A stretch of 64,000 bases of DNA, taken from contig JAFQEG010000023.1 in assembly GCA_017399145.1 (NCBI GenBank), positions 18,097-82,096 on the forward strand, given 5' to 3'. Of this stretch, positions 8,915-18,706 are shown piece after piece. A program made the translations under genes and the position numbers. The notes beneath the pieces are model-generated. The model saw only the letters and a program-made list of their open reading frames with translations, made no database searches and was not told the origin of the DNA. Source of the stretch: Clostridia bacterium. Its GTDB lineage: Bacteria > Bacillota > Clostridia > Oscillospirales > CAG-272. How positions within the stretch are numbered: the stretch's first letter is position 1; every line of letters starts with the position of its first letter.

Positions 8915-8941
8915 AAAAAGCCGACACTTAGTCGGCTTTTT
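8915..8941. terminator. bidirectional terminator
   Basis: AAAAAGCCGAC pairs with GTCGGCTTTTT around ACTTA, between two convergent genes. Confidence 0.9.
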
Positions 8942-8965
8942 TTATTTCTTTTGATCATTGCTAAT

Positions 8966-9604
8966 CTATTCGTGGCGCCAAGAGCTAACGTCTATTACGT
9001 AGTTCAAGGTTTGCGGCATTGAGGAAAAGCCGAGAGAGGAAAGCTCTACGGCTTTTGCGTAGCCAATATGGCTATCGTAAAGAGTCCACGTTCCATCGAT
9101 TTTAATAACCTCAGTTCTATAAGTAAGAAGCTCTAAATCTGTGCCTCCCACTGTTGCAAGATCATCAATTGAATAGGTATAAATGTAATATATATCTTCA
9201 CTGATCCTTTCAATTGCATAGTAGAGCTTGTGGGTATTATTCTTTGGGTCAAGAATAAATTTTAGGTTACCACCAGAAATCTTTTGGTTAGAGTAAATGC
9301 TGTCATAGGATTCAAGCAGGGAATGAATTATTGAATTAGAATCGTTTAAGCTATAGCCACTACCAGCCTCGTCAACAATAAGCTTAACTACTGTATAGTG
9401 GTTTCCACCCAGCTCGACCTCGCTATCATTATCACCACCCGGCAAAATCTCCTCGGGTGGGTAGTGAAACTCGGAAAGAGTAACACACAAGGCTTGATTA
9501 ACCGATTGCATAGGGGCGCCCGCGTAATTCCATGTGGCATAAACACCACCTATTGAGGACAGCACAAGCAGGAATGATAAAACAACTGTAAATTTCCTAA
9601 TCAT
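8966..9604 (-). CDS. SipW-dependent signal peptide protein (second TasA-like)
   Basis: 212 residues. The N-terminus MIRKFTVVLSFLLVLSSIGG followed by VYATWNYAG is the signal peptide type processed by SipW: a hydrophobic stretch, then GxxxATW. The mature part has no known motif. Its start overlaps the sipW stop by 8 nt, so it is coupled to sipW. TasA/CalY-type proteins form extracellular fibres in Bacillus. This one is diverged from the other member at 10780, with which it shares only the signal region. It could be a minor fibre component or an anchor. Confidence 0.75.
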   Translation of the reverse strand: MIRKFTVVLSFLLVLSSIGGVYATWNYAGAPMQSVNQALCVTLSEFHYPPEEILPGGDNDSEVELGGNHYTVVKLIVDEAGSGYSLNDSNSIIHSLLESYDSIYSNQKISGGNLKFILDPKNNTHKLYYAIERISEDIYYIYTYSIDDLATVGGTDLELLTYRTEVIKIDGTWTLYDSHIGYAKAVELSSLGFSSMPQTLNYVIDVSSWRHE

Positions 9605-10712
9605 TTACTTGTCCCCCTTGGCTTTTTTTGATAATTTCTTTACCAACGAAGGATGTAAGCTTGATTACGTTGCCACCACAGGACTTAATTTTACTAATTG
9701 CGTCCTTGTCAAACAGATGGGCTTTAATTGTAAGAGGCTTTTTAATCTCGCCCTGTGAGGTAATCTTAATACGGCAACAGGACTTATCCACCAACCCCTT
9801 TTTCTTAAGTGAATAGATGTCAACGGTTTGACCACGTCTGTAATTTTTGCTAAGTAGCTCAAGGGTAATTTCTGCAACCTCACCCATTGCATCTGTAAGA
9901 ATTACAACTGTGCCCTTTGGTGTAGCACCTTGTCTTGCTAGGTAAATGTCAATACGCTTTTGCCTTGCCTTTTCAAGCTTTCTGTCAAGAATTGGCATAG
10001 CGAAGATAGCAATAACAACGAGCAAGGCACAAAGCCAACCGGCTGGGGACTGCATAAACATAATAAAGCTACCTATAAACGGTATTTTGCTATCTCTATA
10101 AATAGCACGCATTTGACTGTATAAAACAGGGAAGCGGTCTGCTGCCTCTACTGCGTCACCCTGTAATCTAAAGTGACGGCAGTCTGGGTGATATTGATTT
10201 GGCTCCTCAATTTCTACAATACGGTGAACAATTAGCATTTCGTCCACCTCGTAAACTACAATGTCGTATAGCTTAAGGTCAAATTCATCTGGTAGCTTTT
10301 CTGTTTTTATCAAGTCGAAGGCTTGGAATTGGTTGTTTAGATTGTTCTTTACAAGATAGGTATTTCTTTCGTGCTTTTTTGACATTGACCCTGTATTTAC
10401 AATTCTATAAACAGGCATATTGCCAACTGTGGCATTTTCGTTTCCCTTAACCACAAGGGCGCACACAAGAATAGAGAGCATAACAAAACAGACTATGCCC
10501 GAAAAGGCATAATCTAAAAGCTTACCATATTTACTTTTACGTTTATTTTGGTTTTTCTTGTAGTCCTTGATTATCTTCTTATCATCAGCACCAGAGTCAA
10601 CTAGCCTTAAAGAGAGCTTTAAGATTACGGCAATACAAAAGATTGATAGCGATGCTAAAAGAAGGAAAACAACAAGGCACATAAAAAACACGTAAAGCTG
10701 ATAGCTTGACAT
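9597..10712 (-). CDS. sipW: SipW-type signal peptidase I
   Basis: 371 residues. ER-type signal peptidase of family S26 that cleaves TasA-like preproteins. There are two N-terminal hydrophobic segments (about 7-33 and 67-88), then RIVNTGSMS with the nucleophile Ser109, LIVHRIVEI with His163 in the place of the usual Lys, and a third segment near 213-235. A C-terminal cytoplasmic or external extension of about 130 residues makes it longer than Bacillus SipW (about 190). It sits between two genes with SipW-type signals, which strongly supports the call. Confidence 0.88.
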   Translation of the reverse strand: MSSYQLYVFFMCLVVFLLLASLSIFCIAVILKLSLRLVDSGADDKKIIKDYKKNQNKRKSKYGKLLDYAFSGIVCFVMLSILVCALVVKGNENATVGNMPVYRIVNTGSMSKKHERNTYLVKNNLNNQFQAFDLIKTEKLPDEFDLKLYDIVVYEVDEMLIVHRIVEIEEPNQYHPDCRHFRLQGDAVEAADRFPVLYSQMRAIYRDSKIPFIGSFIMFMQSPAGWLCALLVVIAIFAMPILDRKLEKARQKRIDIYLARQGATPKGTVVILTDAMGEVAEITLELLSKNYRRGQTVDIYSLKKKGLVDKSCCRIKITSQGEIKKPLTIKAHLFDKDAISKIKSCGGNVIKLTSFVGKEIIKKSQGGQVND

Positions 10713-10779
10713 ATTTCTCTCCCTTGTAAAGTATTTAACGGCAAGGCTATGTGCCTTGCCGTGTCAATTTATGATTTTG

Positions 10780-11418
10780 TTATGGAGTAACAACGCCGTC
10801 TGTTACGCGTGCAACAATGTTACCTGTTAGAGCTGTACGGAATGCATCATGCTCAGCCTTAATATCAAGCACGAATGTACGTGAAAGAGTAATCATTGAC
10901 TTAAGCTCAGTCTCTGTTAGAGAGTAGGTAAATGAGCCGTCTGCTTGTGGGCCTGACCACGTAACGTTTTCAGAGAAGTTGCCATCTGATGGGTTAGAGA
11001 ATGTAAAGATATCAGTTGGTGTGCCTGTTGCACTGTAGTTGCCTTCGCTATCGATTGAGTACTTCATATCGGTTGTAGTACCGAAGTAAAGCTCAGTAGG
11101 GATTGCATTCTCTTTGATTGATTGTGGTGCGTTTGCAGCAGGTGTAAAGGTAACCTTTAGGTAAATTGGATTGCTATCGTTTGATGAGAATACCAATTCA
11201 GCCTCGTGGTCCTCGTTTGCTTGGTCTATGGAAAGTACAAGGTTGCTTTCAATCTTGTAGGTACCATTAGCGCCGATAAGCTCAACGTCCTCAATTGTAA
11301 CCTTTGCCTCAGCAAAAGCGTCTGCAATGTCGTTTGTGCCTGCGTATGACCAGGTAGCATAAACACCACCGATTGTCAAAACAAGCAAAAGTGCCATTAA
11401 AATACTTAATTTTTTCAT
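10780..11418 (-). CDS. TasA/CalY-like protein with SipW-type signal peptide
   Basis: 212 residues. Residues 1-25 read MKKLSILMALLLVLTIGG then VYATWSYAG, the SipW-type signal also found in the third gene of the set. The rest is a Ser/Thr/Asn-rich beta-type domain with few charges, as in TasA-like fibre proteins. It is the first gene of a three-gene minus-strand set with sipW 67 bp downstream. Likely the major exported fibre or matrix subunit. Family membership beyond the signal is an inference from context and composition. Confidence 0.78.
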   Translation of the reverse strand: MKKLSILMALLLVLTIGGVYATWSYAGTNDIADAFAEAKVTIEDVELIGANGTYKIESNLVLSIDQANEDHEAELVFSSNDSNPIYLKVTFTPAANAPQSIKENAIPTELYFGTTTDMKYSIDSEGNYSATGTPTDIFTFSNPSDGNFSENVTWSGPQADGSFTYSLTETELKSMITLSRTFVLDIKAEHDAFRTALTGNIVARVTDGVVTP

Positions 11419-11515
11419 GTTTTTCTCTCCTTATATAAGTTAATTTCAGTATAATAAATGTATGAGAAGTTGTCAAGAGCTTTGTTTCAAAAAAATTAGT
11501 TTAATATGTTTTATA

Positions 11516-12757
11516 TTATTCGCCAAAGAAGTAGTAATAATCAAGCTCGTTTGCCTTTGAACCACTAATTGTGTACTGGTCCTTGTTGTTTGACACCTCA
11601 ACTACGATTGAGTTTTCCTTTTCGTACTTTTGTAGCTCCTTATAAAAGGCGCTTTGGCAAGATTGTTGTAGGAAGGAATCGCTACCCTCGGGGAAGAAAA
11701 AGTCCTTATTTTCTTCCTTTGTGTAAGCATCGTCTTCCATTTCTAGCTTTTTAATAAAGGCAGAGCCGTACTCGAAATAGTCTCCCTTATTGATTTGCTC
11801 CTCGCCATTTTCGGTTGAGATTGAGCCGTTTCCGTCAAAGTATCTCTTTGCAGGCACGACGCCACAGTCCCCTGTTTTAAGGGCTAGGGCAGTTGCAAGG
11901 GTTTGCGAGGTTGCAAGCTTTTGAGAAACAGGCTTTTTCATAAAATAGCCCTGAGGGTAAAGGGTATCGTCTGAATATTTTTCCCATAATTCTTCGTAAG
12001 AAAGAGTTGGGTCTATAATCAAATAATTGAAATCCTTATTTTTATTTACTAAAAGCTCGGTCAATTCGGTTACAATTCGCTTTTGTGAGCTTATTTCCTC
12101 GGGGGTTAGGTTTGTGTAGGTGGTTTTACCACTTGAATCGGTGTGGGATTTATAAAGGGTATTGATAACGATAACCTGAAAATGCATATAGTAATCGTTG
12201 CAATAATCCTTCTTTGCATCCTCTGTTAGCTTTTCGTAATTGCCACCATAAAGATGCTCAATAACTGCACCCTGCTTCATTTGCATTTCATAAACACGTC
12301 TTAGTGTATCCGTTGTAAAGGAATAGCCTAGCTGACCTAGTCTTTTGTCAAGAAACTTCTCAGAATAGCCACCATAGTAGGTTAAAAGTGTGTTTATAAT
12401 CTCGTTTGAGGTCTGTCTTTTATCCTCGCTAATAGTAAGCTTGTACTCGTCAAAAAGTGCAACAGAGAAAAGAAGTGTCAAAACCGATTGCTCAAATTGG
12501 GCTGAGTAAAGGGCATCAATATAGTCGCCTAGGGTATAGCCCTCTTGGATTTCGGTGTCAATATCCTTTTCGCTATATCCTAAGGACTTTAAAGCCTGCA
12601 TTTTTTGCATACCTAAAAGGTAATGATATTCGTCCGCCTTAATCGTATAGCCACCTAGCCTATAAATATCCTGATTATTACCACAGGAAAAAAGGCAAGG
12701 GACAACCATTGAAAGGCAGAGGACAAGAATAAGAAGCTTAGTTAAAATTCGTTTCAT
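11516..12757 (-). CDS. PrsA-like foldase lipoprotein
   Basis: 413 residues from the ATG at 12757, which is chosen because CAGGAGACAAA precedes it; a longer frame would run into mfd. MKRILTKLLILVLCLSMVVP then CLFSCGNN is a lipoprotein signal with lipobox LFSC. The remainder resembles the chaperone-like N-terminal region of SurA/PrsA proteins. I cannot see a clear parvulin catalytic domain, so it may be a chaperone without isomerase activity. It lies directly downstream of mfd, where Clostridia often carry a prsA-like gene. Confidence 0.7.
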   Translation of the reverse strand: MKRILTKLLILVLCLSMVVPCLFSCGNNQDIYRLGGYTIKADEYHYLLGMQKMQALKSLGYSEKDIDTEIQEGYTLGDYIDALYSAQFEQSVLTLLFSVALFDEYKLTISEDKRQTSNEIINTLLTYYGGYSEKFLDKRLGQLGYSFTTDTLRRVYEMQMKQGAVIEHLYGGNYEKLTEDAKKDYCNDYYMHFQVIVINTLYKSHTDSSGKTTYTNLTPEEISSQKRIVTELTELLVNKNKDFNYLIIDPTLSYEELWEKYSDDTLYPQGYFMKKPVSQKLATSQTLATALALKTGDCGVVPAKRYFDGNGSISTENGEEQINKGDYFEYGSAFIKKLEMEDDAYTKEENKDFFFPEGSDSFLQQSCQSAFYKELQKYEKENSIVVEVSNNKDQYTISGSKANELDYYYFFGE

Positions 12758-12833
12758 TTTGTCTCCTGAAATTTTTGTGTTAAAAACATTGTAGCACATA
12801 GATGCAAAAATGTCTATTAATAATTTGTTACTT

Positions 12834-15800
12834 TTATTCTTCACCCTCAAGTGCTTCCTTATAGCATTTCAAAACTGCTACGCACAAGGGGGCAAAGTCG
12901 GTTTTTGGGTCGTAGGTAACTACAATGTGAGGCACCTCTCTAATACCCTTTATAAATACGTTTTTCTTGTCGAAAACGGAAACGGCTTGAAGCGCCTTTA
13001 GATTTGTTTCGTTAGGGTAAATACGAATTTCGCCACGAAGCTGTTCGATTTTGCGAATATCAGCCTGTGAGGCATAAGATTTAACAAGGGCAACGGAGGT
13101 TAGCATTCTTGCCTCGGGTGGCATTTTGCCGAATCGGTCGGTAATTTCGTTATCAAGGTCACGGCGCTCGTCCTCGCTTTCAATGTGGGCAATTCGCTTG
13201 TAAAGCTCCATTCTTTGATTAGAGGATTTTACGTAGTTAGGTGGCAAAAATGCATCAGAGGAAACGGTAAAGGTGGTTTCCTTTTTTTGAGGGACAAGCT
13301 CACCCTTTTCCTCAAGGACTGCCTCGTTGAGAAGCCTTATATAGAGGTCGTAGCCTACTGCGTCAAGGTGTCCGTGCTGTTCGGCGCCTAAAAGGTTACC
13401 GGCACCACGAATTTCAAGGTCACGCATAGCTATCTTAAAGCCTGCGCCGAACTCGGCAAAGTCTCTAATTGCGCTAAGTCTTTTTCTTGAAATGTCGGAA
13501 AGGCCCTTAAAGGCACGATAGGTGAAGAATGCGTAGGCACGACGGTGACTTCTTCCAACTCGTCCACGAATTTGGTGAAGCTGTGAAAGACCCATTGTGT
13601 CTGCGTTTTCAATGATTAGAGTGTTTGCGTTTGGAATGTCAATTCCTGTTTCTATAATAGTTGTGCATACTAAAATATCAATCTCGCCAACTACAAGATT
13701 GTGCCAAATTTGCTCAAGGGTGTCCTTGTCCATTTGACCGTGACCTACTGCTATGCTTGCGTTAGGGAATACCTTTTGTAGCTTGTCGGCAGTGTGATAA
13801 ACTGAGTCAATATTATTAACAAGGTAGAAAACCTGTCCACCTCTGTGTAGCTCTCGCTTGATTGCATCGTTTATAATGTTGTCGTCGTGCTCCATTACGT
13901 AGGTTTGAGTGCCTACACGACCCTCGGGGGACTCGTCAAGCAAGGAAAGGTCACGAATACCGCCCATAGCCATAGAAAGAGTTCTTGGGATTGGGGTTGC
14001 CGAAAGAGTCAAAACGTCAACGTATGGGAAGGCTTGCTTTAGCTTTTCCTTTTGGGCAACTCCGAAGCGTTGCTCCTCGTCAATGATTAAAAGACCTAGG
14101 TCCTTAAACTGAATTGACTTGTTAAGTAGCTTGTGAGTGCCTATTATAATGTCAAGGTCACCTCGCCTTAGCATATTGAGTATGGATTTTTGCTCCTTTG
14201 CAGTACGGAAGCGAGTAAGCATATCAATATTTACGCCTGTACCTGCAAAACGGGACATGGCAGTTTGACAATGTTGCATTGCAAGAATTGTAGTAGGCAC
14301 CATAATGGCAACCTGCTTGTTGTTAGCAACTGCCTTCATAGCGGCACGGAAGGCAACCTCGGTTTTTCCGTAGCCTACGTCGCCACACAGGACTCTATCC
14401 ATAGGATAGGGCTTTTCCATATCAGCCTTGATTTCGCTAATGGCAAGCAATTGACTTTCCGTTTCGTCATACTCAAAGGAGGAATCAAAGTCAATTTCCA
14501 TAATGTCGTCGGGCAAGAAGGCATAGCCATTCATTTTGGTTCTTCGTGCGTAAAGCTGAATCAATTCCTTTGCCATATCCTTAGCAGATGCCTTAGCCTT
14601 AGATTTAGCCCTTTTCCACTCGGCACCACCCATTTTTGATAGACGTACCTCACCGGTTGAGGATGAGGCACCGATATATCTTGATACCATATCTAATTGC
14701 TCAACAGGTAGGTATAGCTTATCTGAGCCTGAATATTGAATGGTTATATAATCTCGGTGGGCACCCATTGTGCATAGGTTTTGTATGCCTAGATACTTAC
14801 CGATACCATATTTTTCGTGAACAACGTAGTCACCTACGTTTAGGTCCTGATAGGAAAGAATCTTTTGACTAGCACTCTTATTCCTAGAGGCAGATTTTTT
14901 TAGCCTTTTCTTGTCAAGTGAGCGCTTTGAGGAAAGGACAACTAGGGCAAGACGGGCAGAGGGTAACTCAAAGCCCTCGGGAAAGTAGTCACAGGTAACT
15001 GCAACCGAGCCACTAATTAGCTTGCCATCTAGCATAAAGTGGGCAGAAATGCCCTCGTCGTTTAAGACTGCAACTGCGTTTTTTGCCTCTTGGTCGGTTT
15101 GACACACAAGGGCAACGGAATACTTATTATCGTAAAAATATTGTAGCTCCTCCATAACGGCAGAAAGAGAATGATTTGCAGAGTGGGACCCCTTTGCATT
15201 AAAGCTATAAATTCCACCTACTGCATCAAGCCTTGTCATTACAAATTGGTCGATATGAATAGGGTAGCTATTTTTAACAAATAGGTCAATTTTAGACACA
15301 GGGGCAGAGAAAATTGCATATTTTGATGGAATTAAGCAGTTATCTATAAGGGTTTTTGCAAGCTCGTTTTCAACAGCTTGTGCTTCCTTGGCACGCTTAG
15401 AAATTAGGTTAGCATCGCACAAAATAGACACACAGCCCTTTGGAAAATAGTCAAGCAAGCAACACGCCTCGGGGTAGATAAGTGAAATTAGCTTATCAAA
15501 GAATGGATATGAGGAATCCTTAGTTTCAAGAGAGGCAAGCTCTCTTTTAAGCTCGGTAATTGAGTTTTCCTGAGTGTTGCCAACAAGTAGCTTTTCTAAT
15601 TCCTCTTTAATTTGAGTAAGCTGGTCTTGGCTAGCTATAATTTCTCTTGAGGGAGTTATAGAAAAGCATTCAATTTGGCTTGTCATTCGTTGAGTTTCTG
15701 TATCGAAAATTGCCATACGGTCAATTTCGTCACCAAAAAGCTCAATTCTAATTGGGTTTTGCTCGTTGTAGGTCTTGCCCTTGATTACGTATTCACAGCT

Positions 15801-16385
15801 TGTAGGAAATAGGTCGACAATTCCGCCACGAAGAGAATACTGTCCTGGACTTTCAACAATGTCGGTTTGAATGTAGCCTAGGTTGTATAATTGCTTTGCT
15901 AACTCGCCTAGGTTGATTTCGGTCTTTTGGTCGATGATTAAGGACTTAGACTCAAGAATTTTTGAGGGCATAGTCAACTGAATTGAAGCATCAGGGGTGG
16001 TTAAAACAACGTCAATAGTGCCCTTTAGAATACCTGCTAAAATTCTTAATCTTTCATGCTCAAGGTCATGTGAGGCAGTTATATCATAGAAGTTAAAATC
16101 TCTTTGCTGATAAAACTCACTTTTTAAGCCTATTTTACGGAAAAAGTCGTTTAGCTTGTTAGCCTGTCTTTCGTCGCTTACTAAAAGCAAGATAGTTTGG
16201 TTGTATTTTTTGCGTATGTCCTCAACGAGTGAGGCAGAAAGGGCATAGAGTGCACCGTCACTAATACCGTCAACTAAAAGAGGCAATTGAAGTCCTGCCT
16301 TTTTCAATTCGTCAAGACGGGAAATAAGCTCCTCGTATTTTGGGGTGCCCTTAATAATTCGTGTTAAAAAGTCTTTCATAAGCAT
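12834..16385 (-). CDS. mfd: transcription-repair coupling factor
   Basis: 1183 residues, full length. Mfd removes RNA polymerase stalled at lesions and recruits UvrA. UvrB-like N-terminal modules are followed by the RNA-polymerase interaction domain ([18 protein letters not shown]), then a RecG-like translocase with [14 protein letters not shown] (Walker A), [10 protein letters not shown] (DEEQ box), SATPIPRTL and [21 protein letters not shown]-terminal domain ends the protein. It follows pth, as in many Firmicutes, after a 318-bp gap holding a repeat-like stretch. Confidence 0.97.
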   Translation of the reverse strand: MLMKDFLTRIIKGTPKYEELISRLDELKKAGLQLPLLVDGISDGALYALSASLVEDIRKKYNQTILLLVSDERQANKLNDFFRKIGLKSEFYQQRDFNFYDITASHDLEHERLRILAGILKGTIDVVLTTPDASIQLTMPSKILESKSLIIDQKTEINLGELAKQLYNLGYIQTDIVESPGQYSLRGGIVDLFPTSCEYVIKGKTYNEQNPIRIELFGDEIDRMAIFDTETQRMTSQIECFSITPSREIIASQDQLTQIKEELEKLLVGNTQENSITELKRELASLETKDSSYPFFDKLISLIYPEACCLLDYFPKGCVSILCDANLISKRAKEAQAVENELAKTLIDNCLIPSKYAIFSAPVSKIDLFVKNSYPIHIDQFVMTRLDAVGGIYSFNAKGSHSANHSLSAVMEELQYFYDNKYSVALVCQTDQEAKNAVAVLNDEGISAHFMLDGKLISGSVAVTCDYFPEGFELPSARLALVVLSSKRSLDKKRLKKSASRNKSASQKILSYQDLNVGDYVVHEKYGIGKYLGIQNLCTMGAHRDYITIQYSGSDKLYLPVEQLDMVSRYIGASSSTGEVRLSKMGGAEWKRAKSKAKASAKDMAKELIQLYARRTKMNGYAFLPDDIMEIDFDSSFEYDETESQLLAISEIKADMEKPYPMDRVLCGDVGYGKTEVAFRAAMKAVANNKQVAIMVPTTILAMQHCQTAMSRFAGTGVNIDMLTRFRTAKEQKSILNMLRRGDLDIIIGTHKLLNKSIQFKDLGLLIIDEEQRFGVAQKEKLKQAFPYVDVLTLSATPIPRTLSMAMGGIRDLSLLDESPEGRVGTQTYVMEHDDNIINDAIKRELHRGGQVFYLVNNIDSVYHTADKLQKVFPNASIAVGHGQMDKDTLEQIWHNLVVGEIDILVCTTIIETGIDIPNANTLIIENADTMGLSQLHQIRGRVGRSHRRAYAFFTYRAFKGLSDISRKRLSAIRDFAEFGAGFKIAMRDLEIRGAGNLLGAEQHGHLDAVGYDLYIRLLNEAVLEEKGELVPQKKETTFTVSSDAFLPPNYVKSSNQRMELYKRIAHIESEDERRDLDNEITDRFGKMPPEARMLTSVALVKSYASQADIRKIEQLRGEIRIYPNETNLKALQAVSVFDKKNVFIKGIREVPHIVVTYDPKTDFAPLCVAVLKCYKEALEGEE

Positions 16386-16703
16386 TTCCTTTCGTAGCTT
16401 TTATAGAGGGAGATTTGGGTAAGAGAAGGGGTGAGTGCGTAGCAGTCGCCCCAAAAAAGGCGATACGATTAAAAGGGATTTTCCAAAAGGAAAATTTCCA
16501 CCTTTAAATAAATGCAAACAATCGTAGATGTTAATATTGGAGGTGTCCCTTGCCTTTTGTTCTATAACACTAAACCCGCCCTCTGAGGGACCGAAAAGGC
16601 TAACAAACACCTAGTGGGAATTTGTTAACCTAGTGGTATATATTTTTCTAATTTAATGTAAAAAACAAACACAGAGTGCCACTTTTTGAAAAGTGGCTTT
16701 TGT
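16386..16703. other. 318-bp gene-free stretch between pth and mfd, repeat-like
   Basis: No credible gene is present; the 69-residue minus-strand frame has no ribosome site or family resemblance. It holds a pair of CACTAGGT direct repeats, the hairpins TTTTCC-AAAA-GGAAAA and TCGCC..GGCGA, and a GTCCCTCAGAGGGC segment. The look is that of a decayed interspersed repeat, but I see no second copy in this window. Confidence 0.4.
16678..16697 (-). terminator. possible terminator after pth
   Basis: An 8-bp perfect stem GCCACTTT/AAAGTGGC lies just past the pth stop. The T run comes only about 12 nt later, so termination strength is uncertain. Confidence 0.45.
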
Positions 16704-17330
16704 TTATTTAATTACTCCGTTATAATCGCACATTGCCTTTTCTATATCACCCTTTAGCATAAGGGATAGACAATCAGGCACTAGCTTGATTATTTCAAAT
16801 TGCTTTTTTTCGTCGTCCTCGGTTAGTCTGCCAAGGACCCAGTCAACCATATCGTAATGAGGTGGCTTTTGACCAACGCCTAGCTTTATCCTTGGGAACG
16901 TGTCTGTTTTTAGGTGCTCGATAATGTTTTTTAAGCCATTATGTCCACCGGCAGACCCACCCTTGCGCACTCTCATTCTGCCAACGTCAAGGGAGGTGTC
17001 GTCTGACAAAACTATAATGTTTTCGGCGGGGATTTTATAAAAGCTAGATGCTTCAATAACTGCCTCGCCAGAAAGGTTCATATAGGTTTGAGGCTTCATT
17101 AAAAGAACTCTTACACCGTTTATTGTTGCCTCACCGATAAGTGCCTTAAACTTAAGTCTGTCGCACCTAGCGCCGATTTTTTCACATAGATAGTCTATTG
17201 CCAAAAAGCCTGCATTATGTCTTGTGTAGGTATATTTTGACTCGGGATTACCAAGTCCTACAACTAGGTGAGTTATGCTAGGCTGGGGGGAAGACTCTAT
17301 TTTTTTGAATAAGTCAAATATATTTGCCAT
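16704..17330 (-). CDS. pth: peptidyl-tRNA hydrolase
   Basis: 208 residues. Releases peptides from prematurely dropped peptidyl-tRNA. VVGLGNPESKYTYTRHNAGF carries the conserved Asn (about 28) and catalytic His (about 38); MKPQTYMNLSGEAV, LSDDTSLDVGRMRVRKGGSA and GGHNGLKNI are the remaining family blocks. The N-terminus is some 18 residues longer than usual, with an ATG beginning MANIFDLF. It is 9 bp downstream of the glmU-like gene, so the two share a transcript. Confidence 0.96.
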   Translation of the reverse strand: MANIFDLFKKIESSPQPSITHLVVGLGNPESKYTYTRHNAGFLAIDYLCEKIGARCDRLKFKALIGEATINGVRVLLMKPQTYMNLSGEAVIEASSFYKIPAENIIVLSDDTSLDVGRMRVRKGGSAGGHNGLKNIIEHLKTDTFPRIKLGVGQKPPHYDMVDWVLGRLTEDDEKKQFEIIKLVPDCLSLMLKGDIEKAMCDYNGVIK

Positions 17331-17339
17331 TTCGTTACC

Positions 17340-18524
17340 TTAATAATTTTCGCCCTTTTTCTTGTTACGGCTTGCCCAACCATCATGGTTGGATTGAAAT
17401 TCTCTTGCAATTCCTAAAGCACCCTGTGGTACATCGTCTGTAATTGTTGACCCTGCACCGACAAATGCATTCATACCTATATTGATAGGTGAAATTAGAG
17501 TAGAGTTGCTACCAACAACTGCGCCCATTCCTATCTTTACACGACGGTCCTTTGATTTGCCCTCGAAGTCAACGGTAACTACACCGCTACCTATTAAGCA
17601 TCTTCTTTCTACGTCAGTGTAGGAAAGGACACAATGTGAGGAGATGATAGATCCTGTGCTAATTGTTGTGCCTCTTAATTCACAGAAGGCCCCAACGATT
17701 GCCTCGGTAAGTATATGACATTTATCTGTAAGCTGAGAATAAGGACCAACCTTTGCATTGTGCTCGATTGTTGAATTTACAATAGTTGATTGAATAACCT
17801 GTGCGCCCTCGCCAATCTCAGACCCTTCAATTGTGGTATTAGGACCAATAACTGCATTGTCGCCAATCTTAGACCCGTCCTTGATTACTGACCCCGTTAG
17901 CAATTTAACACCACGATGGATTTCAGTTACAGGGGAAACCACAATGCCGTCCCTTGACTCAATTTCAACGCCACTCATAATTAGATAATCTAGCATTTCG
18001 TGGCGATACGTGTCTATTTTCTTGTAAAATTCAAGCTTTGTAGTAGGCACGGATTTTTCGCTATCTGCAAAGTGAGATGGGTAGGTTTTAGCGCCACTCT
18101 CATTCATTCTAGCAACAAAGCCTGCGCAAGAGGTAATTTCACCCTCGGTAAGCATTTTTCCTTGTCCTACTGCTAGGTAAAGGCTTCTTAGACTACCAAC
18201 GGTTGAATAACCAACGTCGCACTTAACAACGTAGTCGATAGCACCCTCAATATCCTTACCGCTTGCAAGAAAGGCAAGAGGTGAGGCAAAAATAACAATG
18301 TCATCAAAGGAAGGGGTAATGCTAGTTTTAGTATTTGGAATTTCACAAGCAGAGGCACGGACAAATTCAACGTCTAAGCCAAGCTTGTTTGATGCGTCCT
18401 TTATTTTTCTGTAGGTATGCTCGTAAATTGGTGAGCCAAAAACAAGAGTTTTCTTGCCCTCAGGCAAGTAAGCAACGGGGTCAAGGTCACAAATTACCAT
18501 ATATAATTTCTTTGAATCGCTCAT
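17340..18524 (-). CDS. GlmU-like left-handed beta-helix protein with degenerate catalytic sites
   Basis: 394 residues from the ATG at 18524, preceded by AAGGAGGCATTTTCT; a longer frame lacks a ribosome site. The C-terminal half is a hexapeptide beta-helix that aligns by eye with the GlmU acetyltransferase domain (VIGPNTTI ... VGSNSTLISPINIG ... VGAGSTITDDVPQGAL). The N-terminal 180 residues lack the uridylyltransferase GxGTRM loop. In the helix the usual UDP-binding Arg and Lys are not seen and CNYDG is replaced by VDFEG, although a His remains in ISSHCVLSY. It precedes pth and mfd, the place of glmU in Firmicutes. Real GlmU activity is doubtful. Confidence 0.75.
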   Translation of the reverse strand: MSDSKKLYMVICDLDPVAYLPEGKKTLVFGSPIYEHTYRKIKDASNKLGLDVEFVRASACEIPNTKTSITPSFDDIVIFASPLAFLASGKDIEGAIDYVVKCDVGYSTVGSLRSLYLAVGQGKMLTEGEITSCAGFVARMNESGAKTYPSHFADSEKSVPTTKLEFYKKIDTYRHEMLDYLIMSGVEIESRDGIVVSPVTEIHRGVKLLTGSVIKDGSKIGDNAVIGPNTTIEGSEIGEGAQVIQSTIVNSTIEHNAKVGPYSQLTDKCHILTEAIVGAFCELRGTTISTGSIISSHCVLSYTDVERRCLIGSGVVTVDFEGKSKDRRVKIGMGAVVGSNSTLISPINIGMNAFVGAGSTITDDVPQGALGIAREFQSNHDGWASRNKKKGENY

Positions 18525-18629
18525 AGAAAATGCCTCCTTTTTTATGTTAAATCCTTTAACTTGCATATTTAACCATTATGAGTATATCACAAAAGATTTA
18601 TTTATGCAAGTACAAATATTTAAAACTAC

Positions 18630-18658
18630 TTTACAAAATTATAAAAATATGTTAAAAT
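18630..18658 (+). promoter_or_regulatory. promoter of gdpP operon
   Basis: TTTACA (18630-18635), 17 bp, TAAAAT (18653-18658), about 49 bp before the gdpP ATG. Confidence 0.65.
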
Positions 18659-18706
18659 GTTATTTACTATGAAAAGTTATAAATAAAAAAGGAGGTCGCT
18701 GTATAT

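Noticed and set aside
12758-12850. Longer start for the PrsA-like lipoprotein
   Set aside because: It would overlap mfd and hide the lipoprotein signal; the ATG at 12757 has GGAG at the proper distance.
14190-14872. Plus-strand frames opposite mfd
   Set aside because: They are opposite highly conserved helicase motifs; no ribosome site and no family resemblance.
16401-16610. 69-residue minus-strand ORF between pth and mfd
   Set aside because: No ribosome site, odd composition and repeat-like DNA; not supported as a gene.
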